From Hyposmocoma kahamanoa (Eukaryota; Arthropoda; Insecta; Lepidoptera; Cosmopterigidae), in the NCBI RefSeq assembly GCF_003589595.1, contig NW_020654810.1:6111738-6175737 (forward strand): a stretch of DNA of 64,000 bases, read 5' to 3'. Below are positions 22,024 to 33,599 of this stretch, one piece after another; the first letter of the stretch is position 1; each line of letters opens with the position of its first letter. The translations under genes were made by a program, and so were the position numbers. A model generated the notes under the pieces. The model was not told the DNA's origin. It did not search any database and saw only the letters and a program-made list of their open reading frames with translations.

Positions 22024-22140
22024 TAGGAAATGAAACTATTTTTCCGGATTTAAATCGCGTATATTTGTTTTTTCAAACAAACCTTTTTGTTTGTTCCGGA
22101 TTTAAATCGCGTATATTTGTAAAAATAGTTTCATTTCCTA
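22024..22140. repeat. composite of direct and inverted repeats
   Basis: Arms TAGGAAATGAAACTATTTTT (22024-22043) and its exact reverse complement (22121-22140) enclose two identical 25-bp direct copies beginning CCGGATTTAAATCGCG, at 22044-22068 and 22096-22120. It belongs to the pLTR-like family at 6205 and 16280. Confidence 0.8.
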
Positions 22141-23570
22141 CACAGAAAAAAAGGATTTCTACTAATAAGAAAGAGCAATTTCTCACAATATTTGCTAATT
22201 CTGAAAAAATATTTATTAAAAGTAATAAAATATTGTCATTACAAAAATACTGCTTATCTTTTTCTAATACAAATTTACTCTTAACTTTATTCTAACTTTG
22301 AGACAAATACGTTCACTTCAAAATTTTATTTCATTTCTAATCAATTCATTGGACATTACTTACATCAAGAAATTTTTACCTCTTACATCAAATTTAAATA
22401 ATCTTAAATGAATTCAAAATTTCTTGGGTGTATTTTAAGAAAATATATTCTTAAACAAAAAAAGAAGATGTTTTCTATTCAGATTAATATTCTAAATTCT
22501 AGAGTATATTCTTAAAGCAACATTTCGTTGCGTTTTCATAGTCAATCTTGTCGTGACATGTCGCCGAAGGCGCACGCGGTAACGATTACTTTTACTTGTG
22601 CTTGTAATTATAAAAATCATAAACAGTCATTTATCCAAAGAAACAATACGTAGTATCTCTAGTTTGTTAGGGTGTTATTTATATGTAGTCATAATTTAAG
22701 AAATTTGGTGGATGAAATCAAACTACACCTGTAACAAGCACAACTTTAACATGCAATTAGTTCCATGACGCCACTGCTAGATGGCATTAGTTGTACTCTG
22801 AAACGCGCTATCGTTTTGTTAACTTCAATAGTATAAAGTCATCTCATATATTTGGAATTGTTAGTGTATTCTGCCGCTGTAGCATTTATACGGCACTGAA
22901 TGGTCCTCAATAAGAAGATTCCGTCCTATTTCTGCTACTTTAAGGTATGACACTGAACCGTGTGCTTTCACGCTAGTGAGACATACTGTTGGGTCCATAA
23001 CCCTGTAAATTTACCCTTTTTGATATTAGAAAACACAAATCTTCAGTCAAATAATTAAGTACCTCTCAATTTTTCATTCTTTTTTTTTAATCAAAATCGG
23101 ACATTTCTAATAACAAATAAATATTTTGTTGAATCTAGAGTGGCTTTGTGAGTTGAAGTAAATTAATTTGCTCTTGGATTAAATATTTCTGTCTTGTAAC
23201 GAAAATACACTTTTGAGACGTTTTTTTACTATTATCAAGTAATTATTGTCTAGCGTCTATAGGGAGAGGATCGTTTTGTTGGATTTAATAAATTTGTCTT
23301 CATAAAAAGAATTTTGTATTTTTCTAAGTAATCTGTTTTTACCGTGTATGTGTAACAATCGCGAAAACCTAAGAACTCGATTTATATTTGCTATTGAAAA
23401 TCGACCAAATTTATCTTCATATTTTCTTAAATCTTTGTAATGAAGTTGAAATTATCCATTTATGATCTGGTTCGTAAAAAGGGATGTATCCAATATCTTC
23501 GATGTCTTTTTATTTGAGTAAACAAAAACCTCCTGAATAAGTTCTGTATTATTAACCATTCTTGTCAAAG
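22141..23570. other. AT-rich intron, nothing recognised
   Basis: Very AT-rich with no repeat family or coding match; the open frame at 22065-22295 is low-complexity. Confidence 0.4.
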
Positions 23571-24328
23571 AAGGATCTCGGCTACATATACAATCACTAC
23601 GGCGATCAACTGCGAAGCGAGTACTTTAAGTGACGCGGGGTCGCTAGACTGCTGCCCCCGCGCAGATTAAACCGCGCGTTGACGCAGATCTGCGTCTCCG
23701 CCACCGCGCGCGTGATTACGCGTGCAGTGTGATTATCGACTTACAGGTCCCATAGTCCCAATTAACTGAGATAGTATAATCATCAATCACTCGAACTAAG
23801 AACTCTACTAATATTCACCACATTCACCATCCCCGACTCAAAAGAGAAATTTGAGAACCATAACTTTAAACTATAGTTACAATTAGTCACAGCTTATAAT
23901 TTTTAAACCCCGTGCTAGAAATAGGGTGTAATTAAGTTCCATGCTCGGTGGGTCGCACCGTCGCATGCTCAGGTTTCGAAGCAGCGTGGCAGTCATTAGG
24001 GGCGAGTGCCAGATTTCCGAGTCGTAAATAATAGATGGGTAGAACGCCTAACTCATTAGAACCCGACATGTCTACTCTTTACGAGCAAGGGAATTGTTTC
24101 TTATTACCATATTATGGGTAGTAAAATGTGCAAAAGGGTTTTAATTGTTCAACAATAAGCTAATGAATTCGTTAGCTGCGATCGAAAGTTTTATTTAGAT
24201 TAACGTTTAATACTCACCGTAAACGTAAAAAATATTCCAAAAATCCAAAATCACGTAACATTATATACCTACAAAAGGTTATAACTTCATAATATAATAT
24301 ATAATGTAAATAATATATTAATAACGCA
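23571..24328. other. intron with a CpG-rich patch
   Basis: 23590-23730 is CpG-rich (GACGCGGGGTCGCTAGACTG, CCACCGCGCGCGTGATTACG) and ends near a pLTR-like word ACAGGTCCCATAGTCCC. The remainder to 24328 is ordinary AT-rich DNA. Confidence 0.4.
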
Positions 24329-24432
24329 CACATTCATAGCCCCGCACTAGGGAAACCCTGTGTCGTGGGTGCCATGGACACATACATACGTAGACAATCA
24401 CAAATTACACCCAAAGTTACGAGAGAAATTTG
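24329..24432 (-). mobile_element. SINE-B 3' half
   Basis: Reversed body from CATAGCCCCGCACTAGGGAA to CACCCAAAGTTACGAGAGAA; the tRNA head is missing. Confidence 0.75.
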
Positions 24433-24461
24433 AAGGCGAATTTTATGGAAAAGAAATTTGA

Positions 24462-24748
24462 TGGTGCCTGTGATTTCACCAGCACATTTCATTTTCACAA
24501 ATTCACACAGCGTTTAATTTCTTAAATTTAAAGTGTTTACGTGTACAGACGCGATGCAGTTGCGCCACTTTTGCAGACTAGATATTGTACAAAAATTAGT
24601 AGTGGTCAACCAGCGTTTAATTTTAAAGCGCCTGTATCCTTCAAAACCGGAACGCAGTAATACTCATATTACTGCGTGACGGCAGAAATAGGTACGGTGG
24701 CAGTACTTTCCAGGGAAATCTTTCACAACGAGCTCTACTACTACTAAA
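24462..24748 (-). mobile_element. SINE-A copy with about 145 bp of foreign sequence inside
   Basis: Starts GTGCCTGTGATTTCACCAGC, is interrupted from about 24487 to 24630, and resumes TCCTTCAAAACCGGAACGCA to the end TCTACTACTACTAAA. The inserted piece contains GCGTTTAATTTCTTAAA and GCGTTTAATTTTAAAG near its two ends. Confidence 0.65.
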
Positions 24749-24864
24749 CGTTCAATCAAACATTGTTTCAGTCTATACAACCTCAATTGGTTTTGGTTCT
24801 TCCGCACAACTTTGCAAGCTTTGAATCAATCAATTTGGAAAAAATATATAGTAAAATTGAAGAT

Positions 24865-25110
24865 ATGCATTGATTACTATACGGTGTGAAAACACGATCC
24901 CTAAAAATTTGCACAATAGAAGAAAAACACAAACTTACAAGAAATTTTGCAAGAAAACCGCGTTACATATGGATCAAATCACGTATACTATACGATAATA
25001 TTTCACATGGCTTTAATTTTATTTGTAAAAAAAATAATTCTGAAATAAAGCCAGTGTCCCTGTCGCTCGAGCCAAGGAAAATGAACCGTATTAGTACGGG
25101 GGAAAATTGA
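24865..25110 (+). repeat. unclassified repeat H, copy 1
   Basis: Aligns with 29860-30150 in the same orientation: GATATGCATT, ACGGTGTGAAAACACGAT, CAAGAAAACCGC, ATGGCTTTAATTT, AATTCTGAAATAA and GTGTCCCTGTCGCTCGA. Both copies read through as short open frames with the shared peptide NSEI.PVS, but nothing I can match to a protein. Confidence 0.6.
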
Positions 25111-25489
25111 ATTCGTGAATGAGATAGTATTGACTCTTAAGCTTAATGCATTTAATACTGAAAATGCAAGGTAGCTCGAATTATTTGTCCGGGAGTGTAC
25201 TATAAAGTTGTAGAACATTGAGAAACTTAGTAAATATCATTCACAGTCGCGTCACCTAGTAACACGTGCCACATTGGAACTTTAGCTGTCTCTAACATTG
25301 TTACGTCATAGTACTACGTGTTTCAGTTACCTGCATATAAGGAGATTAGACTAGAGACTAAGTAATTTATGAACAATAATGTGCGGTTGCGGTAATAATA
25401 ATACAGGATTATTTTTAAAATACTAACAATCGCACAGTGCCATAATAATAAACATCAGCTTTTGTTCCATGTCTTAAATATTCATCAGA

Positions 25490-25775
25490 TTTTACTTTCG
25501 TACAAAAATAAATAGATTTAAACAGTAATAACTCTCTAAAGCTCTAAACAGTAATAACTCTCTAAAGCTCTAAACAGTAATAAATCTGTGCAGGACAGGA
25601 GTGGGAATCGTCGCGGAGGACGCTTGCACGTTTGAACTTATTCTACCAAATACAGAAAATGTTAAAAGTGTCAGATGGCATAACAAAAACTTAAGTTTGG
25701 TACATTAATTATTTTGTAAAAAGTCATGGAACAAAAGTTCTTGGTTATGACGTTAGTAATATAGGCCTGCGAGAT
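25490..25775 (+). repeat. unclassified repeat G, copy 1, with internal tandem duplication
   Basis: Aligns with 44535-44835: TTTTACTTTCGTAC, GGAGGACGCTTGCACGTTTG, AAAAGTGTCAGAT, AAAAGTCATGGAACAAAAGT, GACGTTAGT. At about 25523-25583 a 26-bp unit (CTCTAAACAGTAATAACTCT plus CTAAAG) is repeated about 2.5 times, which the other copy lacks. Confidence 0.65.
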
Positions 25776-27259
25776 AGTTAATACTGTAAATTACCCCTGT
25801 ATAAAAAGGTGATATCTTCAAATTTGCAGAAGATACCTTCAAGGATGAAACAGGTTAATGAAAATAAAGATCAGACGAGGCGTGTAAATAAATAACAAAG
25901 ATAGAGCACATAACTGTACATGTATTTAAAAGACTAATAAGACACTATCTGCGTCTAAACTGATTATTTTTACGTAAACAAAGACACAAAGTAGACAAAT
26001 GAATTACGTAGCTCTGCTACTCATTCTACAAGGACTTGTCTAGTTTAAGACCAGGTATTTGATGCGTAATCTGGCATATAACAAAAAAATTATACGACAA
26101 AGCTCATACGTCGTTGCGTGCGCCGAAACAAAAGCAAAGCTTATACCCATATGGTCGCTTCTTGATAAGAGAACTTGATTATTAATACCTCCAAATCGTC
26201 GTCGTTCAGCAATGAACCGCTAGATGGCAGCACATTATTTAAATTTTCAATATGATATGAAAATGTCGTAACTTGTAATAATGGGTGCTGATGGTATTGA
26301 ACTTTCAACGATATACCAACAGGGTAAAGTTTAAATTATGTTAACAATCCAGTATTGTTATTTCTGTTTAAATTTGAAACTACGACCAATCAATATCAAG
26401 ATTTTGTAGTGTTTCAAATTGTGTGAGTTTTAGCGACATCGGTTCACGTAGTAATCAAGGCTTAAGACACTTCCATTGTTTTTTTTTTCGTGGTACTCTC
26501 ACATTGGGCTTATAAATCTGCCCCGTCAATCTTCTTTCATCTTATCTACATGTCCAAAACACCTAAACATCTCTGCCGCTATTAGAGCTTGTGCACTACG
26601 TCCAGTCATATCAGTTCCGAATCCGAGAAATGACGGTCCGAAATGTCACAGGTGTCCGAAGTGTCATTTTATCTTTAGGTGTACAAGCGATATTCGTATT
26701 TTCAGCGATATTCGAATCGGAATGACAATGCTCTGTCATTCGTAGTCAGGTGCACAATGCGTAACGGCCCCGTGTCGCGTGCGCCGAAACAAATTAGCGA
26801 CTCGGTCTGTAAGTTTAATTTCCCTACGGATGTCCTGTACTCACCTCGACTTTAACGCTAAATGTTAAACATTGCCAACGTAATGTACCATTTCACTTTA
26901 TCTCAGCTGTAAGGTGTTCTGAACAAATGTGACATTGTTTTGAAGAGTAGCACGCAGTTGTGTGAAGCTACGAGCCGAGTCATAAAGGCTCGTTAAGGAA
27001 CTCAAGAAACTTAAGTGCGACGTGAAATGCGTCTAGGTTGTATACTGAGGTCTATGTCGCCGATGGAAGTTTCAAATTGCAACTAAAATTCTCCGTTTTC
27101 AGAGAGTAAGCGTGGTGGTGTGCACCCTCGTGCCCAAAACACGAAAGATCTAAAAGCGACCACAAAAAATGCAATAAAGGTGGCAACATACTCAAAGTCA
27201 ATGTCATTCTAAAATAAAAAAGTAACGACAAAAAGAAGAACTGTGTAACTTTAAACTTC
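25776..27259. other. intron, no gene; GTGCGCCGAAACAAA occurs twice
   Basis: The word GCGTGCGCCGAAACAAA appears near 26120 and near 26778. A run rich in GATATTCG words lies at 26680-26730. I recognise no element and no gene; the open frame 26476-26745 is not protein-like. Confidence 0.35.
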
Positions 27260-27345
27260 TAATTATTAGTACAAAAATCGAACATAAAGAAAAATTCATT
27301 CGATCGGGCTGGACTCCAACCAGCGCATTTACCATTCATAGATTT
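27260..27345 (-). mobile_element. SINE-C head fragment
   Basis: ATCGAACATAAAGAAAAATT, CATTCGATCGGGCTGGACTC and CAACCAGCGCATTTACC: reversed tRNA-like head, facing the next copy. Confidence 0.65.
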
Positions 27346-27374
27346 CTCACAGCTGGTGCTACGGCAGAAGTCTT

Positions 27375-27590
27375 TAAAAACCAAAAAACAAAGATCTGTA
27401 ACAAGCACATAGAAGAATTCGTAAAGTCTGCCGGCCCGTTTCGTAGCTTAGTTGGGAGAGTGCATGGCTAAATGCGCTGGTTCGAATCCAGCCGGATCGA
27501 ATGAATATTTGTATCCGATCTTTTTATTAATAACTATAACGAACTAGTGGAGTAATTTCACAAAAAAATTATTGAGTATCATTGTAGTAA
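27375..27590 (+). mobile_element. SINE-C copy, near full length
   Basis: Leader AAAGATCTGTAACAAGCACA, tRNA-like part CGTAGCTTAGTTGGGAGAGT (A box) and TGGTTCGAATCCAGCCGG (B box), then the tail CGATCTTTTTATTAATAACT, AGTGGAGTAATTTCACAAAA. It forms an inverted pair with 27260-27345. Not a tRNA gene: the acceptor stem does not close and the sequence recurs. Confidence 0.8.
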
Positions 27591-28299
27591 AACATCGTAA
27601 TATTCTATTCAATAATTTTCTGGAAACAGTACAACGTACAGACATGTCAACCTGTCTGCATTCGCATACCGTCAAGAACAACGACCGTCTTATTAACCAA
27701 CGTTCAACAAAGGTCATAAAAGTGTTTAGCATCTAAGCTTATGCATTTTATAGTTCCTAGAACCTGAAACAGAAGTTAACAGCAAAGTTTGTCTGTACCA
27801 CCTGTCGGTCATTTCATCCCGAGTGGCAATAAAAAACTAAACAATGATTCTTCAATGCGCTGCCGAGAAAAGTGCCCCGTAAAGCGGTTTACATATTGCT
27901 GCCATTACATAAAGTACCCCACATACGTACGGATCCCGTCAGATAATCTGATAATGCTTTTTAGAAGTTTCCACGATGTAGCAGCACGTCGCTTATTTGG
28001 TGCTACATTCACGCTATTCTACCTCTTGACAGGAGATGGATTTGAATTGATTTTTAAGTTTGTTTCAAACATATGAAGCTTCAATGAAACCGTGTATTTT
28101 TACAATACATATAAATTTACAATTACCGCCATTTTTCTTCGAATGTAAACACTTGTTATGTTACAGATATATACTTAATTCAATTTTGCCAAAATTACAG
28201 TTACGTCAATGTAGCACCAAATGAGAGAATATTTATGCCACTAAATTTAATTTGAATCCGACTGGAAAATTACTAGTATAAAAGTAGTTTTAAGGCAAC

Positions 28300-29015
28300 C
28301 AGCGTTCATGCCTTACGTGAAAAGAATAACGGACAAAATCGGTACAGTACTAAAAAAATACTCCATAAAAACTGAGTTTACGCCGTTATCTAAGATCACG
28401 GGGCATGTCAGATCACCTAAGGACGTAATCCCCTTTCAATCTCCGGGCGTTTACAAGATTGATTGCAGTTGTGGGAGTTCCTATATTGGGCAGACAAAAC
28501 GCACCATAGCGGAAATAGTGAGCCGAAAGAACACATCGCGGCTGTTAAGAACCGTCTGCTCAATAAGTCTGCAATAGCCGGGCATTTGCTAGAATCAGGA
28601 CCAAACCACTGGATTGAGCTTCATAATCCCAAGATCCTTTCTACGTCATCACTATAGTAGAAGCGTACGTGAAGCTATTGAAATTAAAAAAAAACCGTAA
28701 TTTCAACCGAGAAGATGGTTTTAAACTTTCATCGTCATGGGATCCAGTTATCAGCAAGTGTAAACGACATCAAGTATCGCCCGACAAGTCGCCGGATGTC
28801 GTGAGTGTTGTGTGTCAGTCTAGTGAGAACCCTAGTGCACAAATAAATAATGAAGATCAATGCGGGTAGTTAGAAAAACTCGCACGGCGAAGAAGATGCT
28901 GATACTCGCGTCTTCAGTCCCTTCGAGACCATGGACGTTGCAATATGTCCGAAACGTCGAGGTAAATAAAATAAAATATGTTTTTACGTGATTAAGTCCG
29001 AATTAAAAATTAAAT
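28300..29015 (+). pseudogene. Penelope-like retroelement, 3' part with GIY-YIG endonuclease (dead)
   Basis: Three frames in sequence: 28308 on ([20 protein letters not shown], then [20 protein letters not shown]), about 28523-28650 ([30 protein letters not shown]) and about 28655-28800 (NFNREDGFKLSSSWDPVISK). GVYKI..C...YIGQT is the GIY-YIG signature, here in the position it takes after the reverse transcriptase of Penelope-like elements. Two frameshifts inactivate it. The non-coding end carries GTCCGAAACGTCGAGG and TTTACGTGATTAAGTCCGA, as in Penelope terminal repeats. Most of the reverse transcriptase is missing upstream. Confidence 0.85.
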
Positions 29016-29016
29016 A

Positions 29017-29075
29017 ACTTGCTTACCACCAGGCACACGACTTGTTCGTCCCGTCACTTTATACCATAAAGAAGT
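29017..29075 (+). mobile_element. SINE-A 3' tail fragment
   Basis: GCTTACCACCAGGCACACGA, CTTGTTCGTCCCGTCACTTT, ATACCATAAAG. It abuts the end of the Penelope-like element directly. Confidence 0.75.
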
Positions 29076-29859
29076 TGGAAAAAAAAAAGAGTATCACAAA
29101 AAACGAAACCGCCCAAGTAAAGAAAACCTAAAATAGTAACAACAATTCTCTAATATCCCACGAGTAATTACTGTTATATTAAATTTCACATGTAAGTTTT
29201 TCCCACGTTTTTATTTACAACATATAAAATTGCAAAACTACGTTTTGTATTGGTATTGATATTTTGTTTTGTAGTGATGGTCTCAATATTGAATATTTCT
29301 TATATACATATGTGTTCGGACAGGTGTGTAGCCCTAGTGACATAACGTATTATGTTAGTTTAGAATTACGTAGAATATTAATATAATTTTTGTATTACTA
29401 GACGTAATATTATTTTCAAATAAAGAAATTATAAATGAAAAAAAAAAAACGAGTATTATAAAATTAATATACAAAATACTAAAATTACGTGTCTTTCCTT
29501 GTGTTTGTTCGATTCTTTGTATCAATAATAAGTTATATAGATATGTCTAAGTATCAAAAGTTCATCAAAATCGGTCTGTGTGTGTTATAACGCGGAGGTC
29601 GTCGTCCGTGCGGCTGCGCGCACGCACCCGACCGCGACGCCTGATGACCGCTAGTCCTTGCTCCTTCACCACGAGGACAATGCACTATATGCAGGTTGAT
29701 ACACAATAAAAATACAGGTCTACTATCTACTCAGGTCACCTACTTACTTTTGTGACGTAATATATACGAAAGAACCGCATAGACACTTAATAGAGATACA
29801 AGCTCAAATGGTTTTGCATAAAAGTGAAAATGTTGAATCAACCACTGTTGATCCAAAGG
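29076..29859. other. AT-rich intron; small SINE-C tail word near 29494
   Basis: Only a fragment like TGTTTGTTCGATTCTTTGTA followed by TCAATAATAA recalls a SINE-C tail. A GC-rich patch (CGTCGTCCGTGCGGCTGCGC) lies at about 29600-29650. No gene. Confidence 0.4.
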
Positions 29860-30150
29860 ATATGCATTTATAGTATATGGTGTGAAAACACGATTCCTTA
29901 AAATTTTCACGATTTCACAAACTTACCTCGAAATGTTACAAGAAAACCGCTGTATTCATTCAATTGGTACTTTACATATACCAATGTTTTTTTTTATCAA
30001 ATAAACTAAATAGAACACGTATAGTATGCTATGTATATTTTCCATATGGCTTTAATTTCGTTTATATAATAATAAATTCTGAAATAAGCCCCGTGTCCAT
30101 GCCGCTCGACACACGCAATAGAACCGATTCAGTATGGCAAATATTTGAAT
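29860..30150 (+). repeat. unclassified repeat H, copy 2
   Basis: Diverged partner of 24865-25110 with a few small insertions; see that entry for the shared words. Confidence 0.6.
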
Positions 30151-31624
30151 CTAGCTGCGGAAGTATCGACTGTTAAGCATCACCTAAAAATCTGCAATAT
30201 AGACAATCACTACTCGTCATTTCCTAGATTATTCTTTAGTATGCGTAGCGAACCGCAAAAAACCGCTACAAATCTTATTGTATCTCTTTATATTTATTAT
30301 CTTTTTAACTCGTCTTTCTTGTTTTTGGTTCCTTTTTATGGCATATATTTGTGTCATTCTTTTGTTGCTTTAGATTGCGGTTTTCGTCATATTTTTGTAT
30401 ATTGTGTACGTCGAGTATATAACCATAAATAGAGACGAAATGTCATTTAATTTGTTTGAAAACTATTCTGCCTTATCATTACTGTGACAACTGCGCGCCG
30501 ATTGGCTAGTCCGAGTCCGAAACAATTGACGGGTGTCAATCGACAAATTAACTTCAGCTTTGCTATAATGGACGAAAATTACAAAATTACATATTTAATA
30601 TTCAATTACCGATGAAATGTGATCCCGTTTGTTTTGTAATTAAAAGTTTTGCTGTTTTTCCCACACCACCGAATAGAACAGCACGGCATTGTTAGAGATA
30701 GTATCTTTATTACAATAAATACAGAATATTTTTTGGAATATACGGAGACGTACACACAGGTCAGTAGTTGGCCTATCTATATTTTAGTGCAAACGAGAGT
30801 TGATATTTATAAGAGCTGTATCGCTAATGTGTTACCAGAAATATATGGCCCTTATTTCGTCTTTATTTCTGGTTATATACTCGATGATTGTGTAGCTCAT
30901 AGTTTTCCAAAGCGGTCACTACCGCCCAGTGAGCGCTAAAGAGCCCTATGGCCTATAGGCAGGGAACTCGGTAGCAATAGGGGGGTATTGAGGGGGTGTC
31001 AACAAAACCTGAATTATCTACATAAACTACGCTACATATAATATTAATATAAAATTACTATAGTACTTTTTTCCTTGTCATGTGTTGATATAAAAAATAT
31101 AAGTGGTGGTGTGCGTTGAAATTTTTTTACCTTTAGTACTCTCTAATTACTAATTAATACATTCAGGTGTCGAATTTGCGGAAACCTACGTCAATAAAAA
31201 TGGAAGTACATTATTTTGCTATTCCGGAAACCCAGTGCAGATTAAATTATATTTTCATGCAATTAATTTTAGCACCCCCCATTAATAAAATAGATACACT
31301 AGACATGCAACTATATTCACAAACACCACCACTAAAAATAGTTTATAACCAAAAACTTTCCCGCATATTCTTAAAATGCGCGCTAAAATATTATTTTGAA
31401 AATGGCCATAGACAATATAACATTTTAAAAGAAAATAATTTTTTTTTGTTTAAAAATAGCGACTAAATAGTGACTAAAACCGTACGGACTTTATGGCCAA
31501 CAAGGTAAAATTTCAAAATAATAATAATAACAAAATTTACTATAGGTACTGTAGACCTGAAATCATTTATAAACACATATAGCAACCGTTCAGTTGAAAA
31601 GTCTGCCTAATATCCTTTTTTCAT
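30151..31624. other. intron with two unassigned open frames
   Basis: 30649-30939 and 31167-31466 (+) are open for 96 and 99 codons but have no recognisable domain, are AT-rich and lack conserved splice context. 31013-31105 is the partner of the small repeat at 20170. I treat these frames as chance. Confidence 0.35.
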
Positions 31625-31891
31625 GATACCAAGTGACGGAACGAACAAGTCGTGGGCAACCGACTCGCCTGTCCATAACAGTTGCAGTGCCACTTAGCGC
31701 TTTAAATCACAAAGATCTGAGGGGCACTGTCACTGCGCTCATCCCATGTCCCATGTGCTTGTATATTTCACCCTTCAAAACCGGAACGGATTAATGTTCA
31801 CATTACGGCGTGGCGGAAGAAATAGATAAAGTGGTAGTACTTCCCTGGACGAACTCTTTCACAAGGAGCTCTACTGCTACTAAATATAAAC
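31625..31891 (-). mobile_element. SINE-A copy, near full length
   Basis: From AAGTGACGGAACGAACAAGT to ACGAACTCTTTCACAAGGAG, CTCTACTGCTACTAAATA, preceded by the AT-rich tail TTTTTCATGATACC. All internal blocks are present. Confidence 0.85.
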
Positions 31892-33384
31892 ATTCGACTA
31901 TGATAGTTAAGTGACCATCTATCAAATACCGGTTTAGTTGTTAATAATTCCTTTACTGCAGATAATACCTATGTGTTTTCTCTGAATCGAATGTTTTTCT
32001 TCACAATGACTCAATGACCACTTTAAATTTTCTAATTTCGAAAACTACGAAAATCGTAGTTGCGTTTCGGTTGACATTAATATATGGAATGACAGAAATC
32101 GTACTCGTTGAATAGCAGAACCTGCAGAAGTCTTTAAAATTACTAAGCGGAAAATTCGATAACAAAAAAGAATGAGAATCCAGCGTTAATTCCCAAATAA
32201 TATTTTACAAGCAACCTTTCAAAGAAACCGTACACGTCCGTGACTTGCCTACATGGAAGAGAATAAAAAATCAGTCAACGGAGTGCGTTAAGATTACAGA
32301 ATCTCGGCCAGTTCCTTGCCTAAAGCCAGGATGTTGTATAACATAGTGAAATTAGCTACTCCTTGATTGCAATATCTCAGTATTATCTCCATGAGAGTAG
32401 CTTATCTATAAAGACAAAACCCTCTTTGCGTATTTATGATTAAGAAGCAAGCATGATAGAGTAAGTGCCTGTACTTTCGATAGCAAAATACTGGAGAGAT
32501 GACGAAACGCCTGCTTGATATAAACTTCACTTTACGATGCGAAGAATAAGGATCGTTTAAACAGTTGTATTTGATATCGGTGTGGAAACATTCCAAAGCA
32601 CAAAGAGTAACAGTAAAGCTCAGTATGCGGTGTATTTGCTCAAGCGCAGGTCGGTAGACGGCGTGAAAAAAGGTTCCGAGTGATGGACGGAAATTTTAAT
32701 ACCGAAATCAAATCTTTTGAATTTCGTTCTTTTAGTCAAAGTGCAAAGTCGTTTTTAAATCTTTTTTAAATTAATTTAATTTTTATCTCAATTAAACTGA
32801 ACTCGAATAGACTAAAGACAAAAACTGACCCGATTCAAAAGGTTTGTTTTACTTCAGACCGAAATTGATACAACCATATCGACTATCAACGAATAACAGT
32901 TGTGATGTGCATGCGCAGCGATCTCACGCACGTTTAGTGGCTGAGCTTACACAATTAACATTGTGACGCCGCCACAGCCAGCCTGTTTTAGCAGATGCCG
33001 TTCAGATTAACGATTCGATTTAAAAATAATACTAAGTTCATAAAGGCTTCGAATACCATTTTGCTTATAACACCTGGATCTTATGCAGCTGTGTAGTAAT
33101 TAGCATCCGTGACTTTATATAAAGAAGAGAAAAGTTGATCACATTTCAAAAACTGGTTCTAGTAATTAACATGTGCTACTTTAAACAGAAGCATACACAT
33201 GGAATAAATAGATTTTCAAACTTGTTATGCATACACCAAGGAATACACACACTGGCACATTTAGCAAATCACTACAGAAAACCCCAAATAATTATTATAT
33301 TCTTTATTGTACAAAGAAAAGGCACATAAAACACACGTTACAATGGACATATACAAAGGTGAGCTTATCTCTATAAGAGATCTC
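31892..33384. other. intron, nothing recognised
   Basis: AT-rich with no repeat family I can identify; short open frames only. Confidence 0.4.
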
Positions 33385-33398
33385 TTACAGCCAACCCT

Positions 33399-33583
33399 TT
33401 TTTTTTTTTTGACGGGGGGGAAATCTTTATGGATACCCCTGAGCCCAGGGAGATTCAGGGGTTATGTGGGGACTCTCCCTCCAGACTGGAGGGCCTACCC
33501 CACTAAAACCCCCCCAGGTTTCCCTCTCGCCGGTTGAGTCGGCGCCGTGGGATCAGTGAGCATTCACCACGACGCCGCCCGGG
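33399..33583 (-). mobile_element. short retroposon with poly-A and 14-bp target duplication
   Basis: On the minus strand it begins GGCGGCGTCGTGGTGAATGC and ends CCCCCCGTC followed by about 12 A. TTACAGCCAACCCT flanks it at 33385-33398 and 33584-33597, so the insertion is young or well preserved. The body is rich in G and C runs, with inverted words such as CCTCCAGTCTGGAGG. Probably the 3' end of a non-LTR element or a SINE; family unknown. Confidence 0.75.
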
Positions 33584-33599
33584 TTACAGCCAACCCTAG

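Noticed and set aside
27441..27505. tRNA gene
   Set aside because: Part of SINE-C, which recurs with the same leader and tail at 45045, 46855, 47166 and 57803.
30649..31466. Two 96-99 codon plus-strand frames
   Set aside because: AT-rich composition, no motif and no conserved context; frames of this length are expected by chance in 64 kb.
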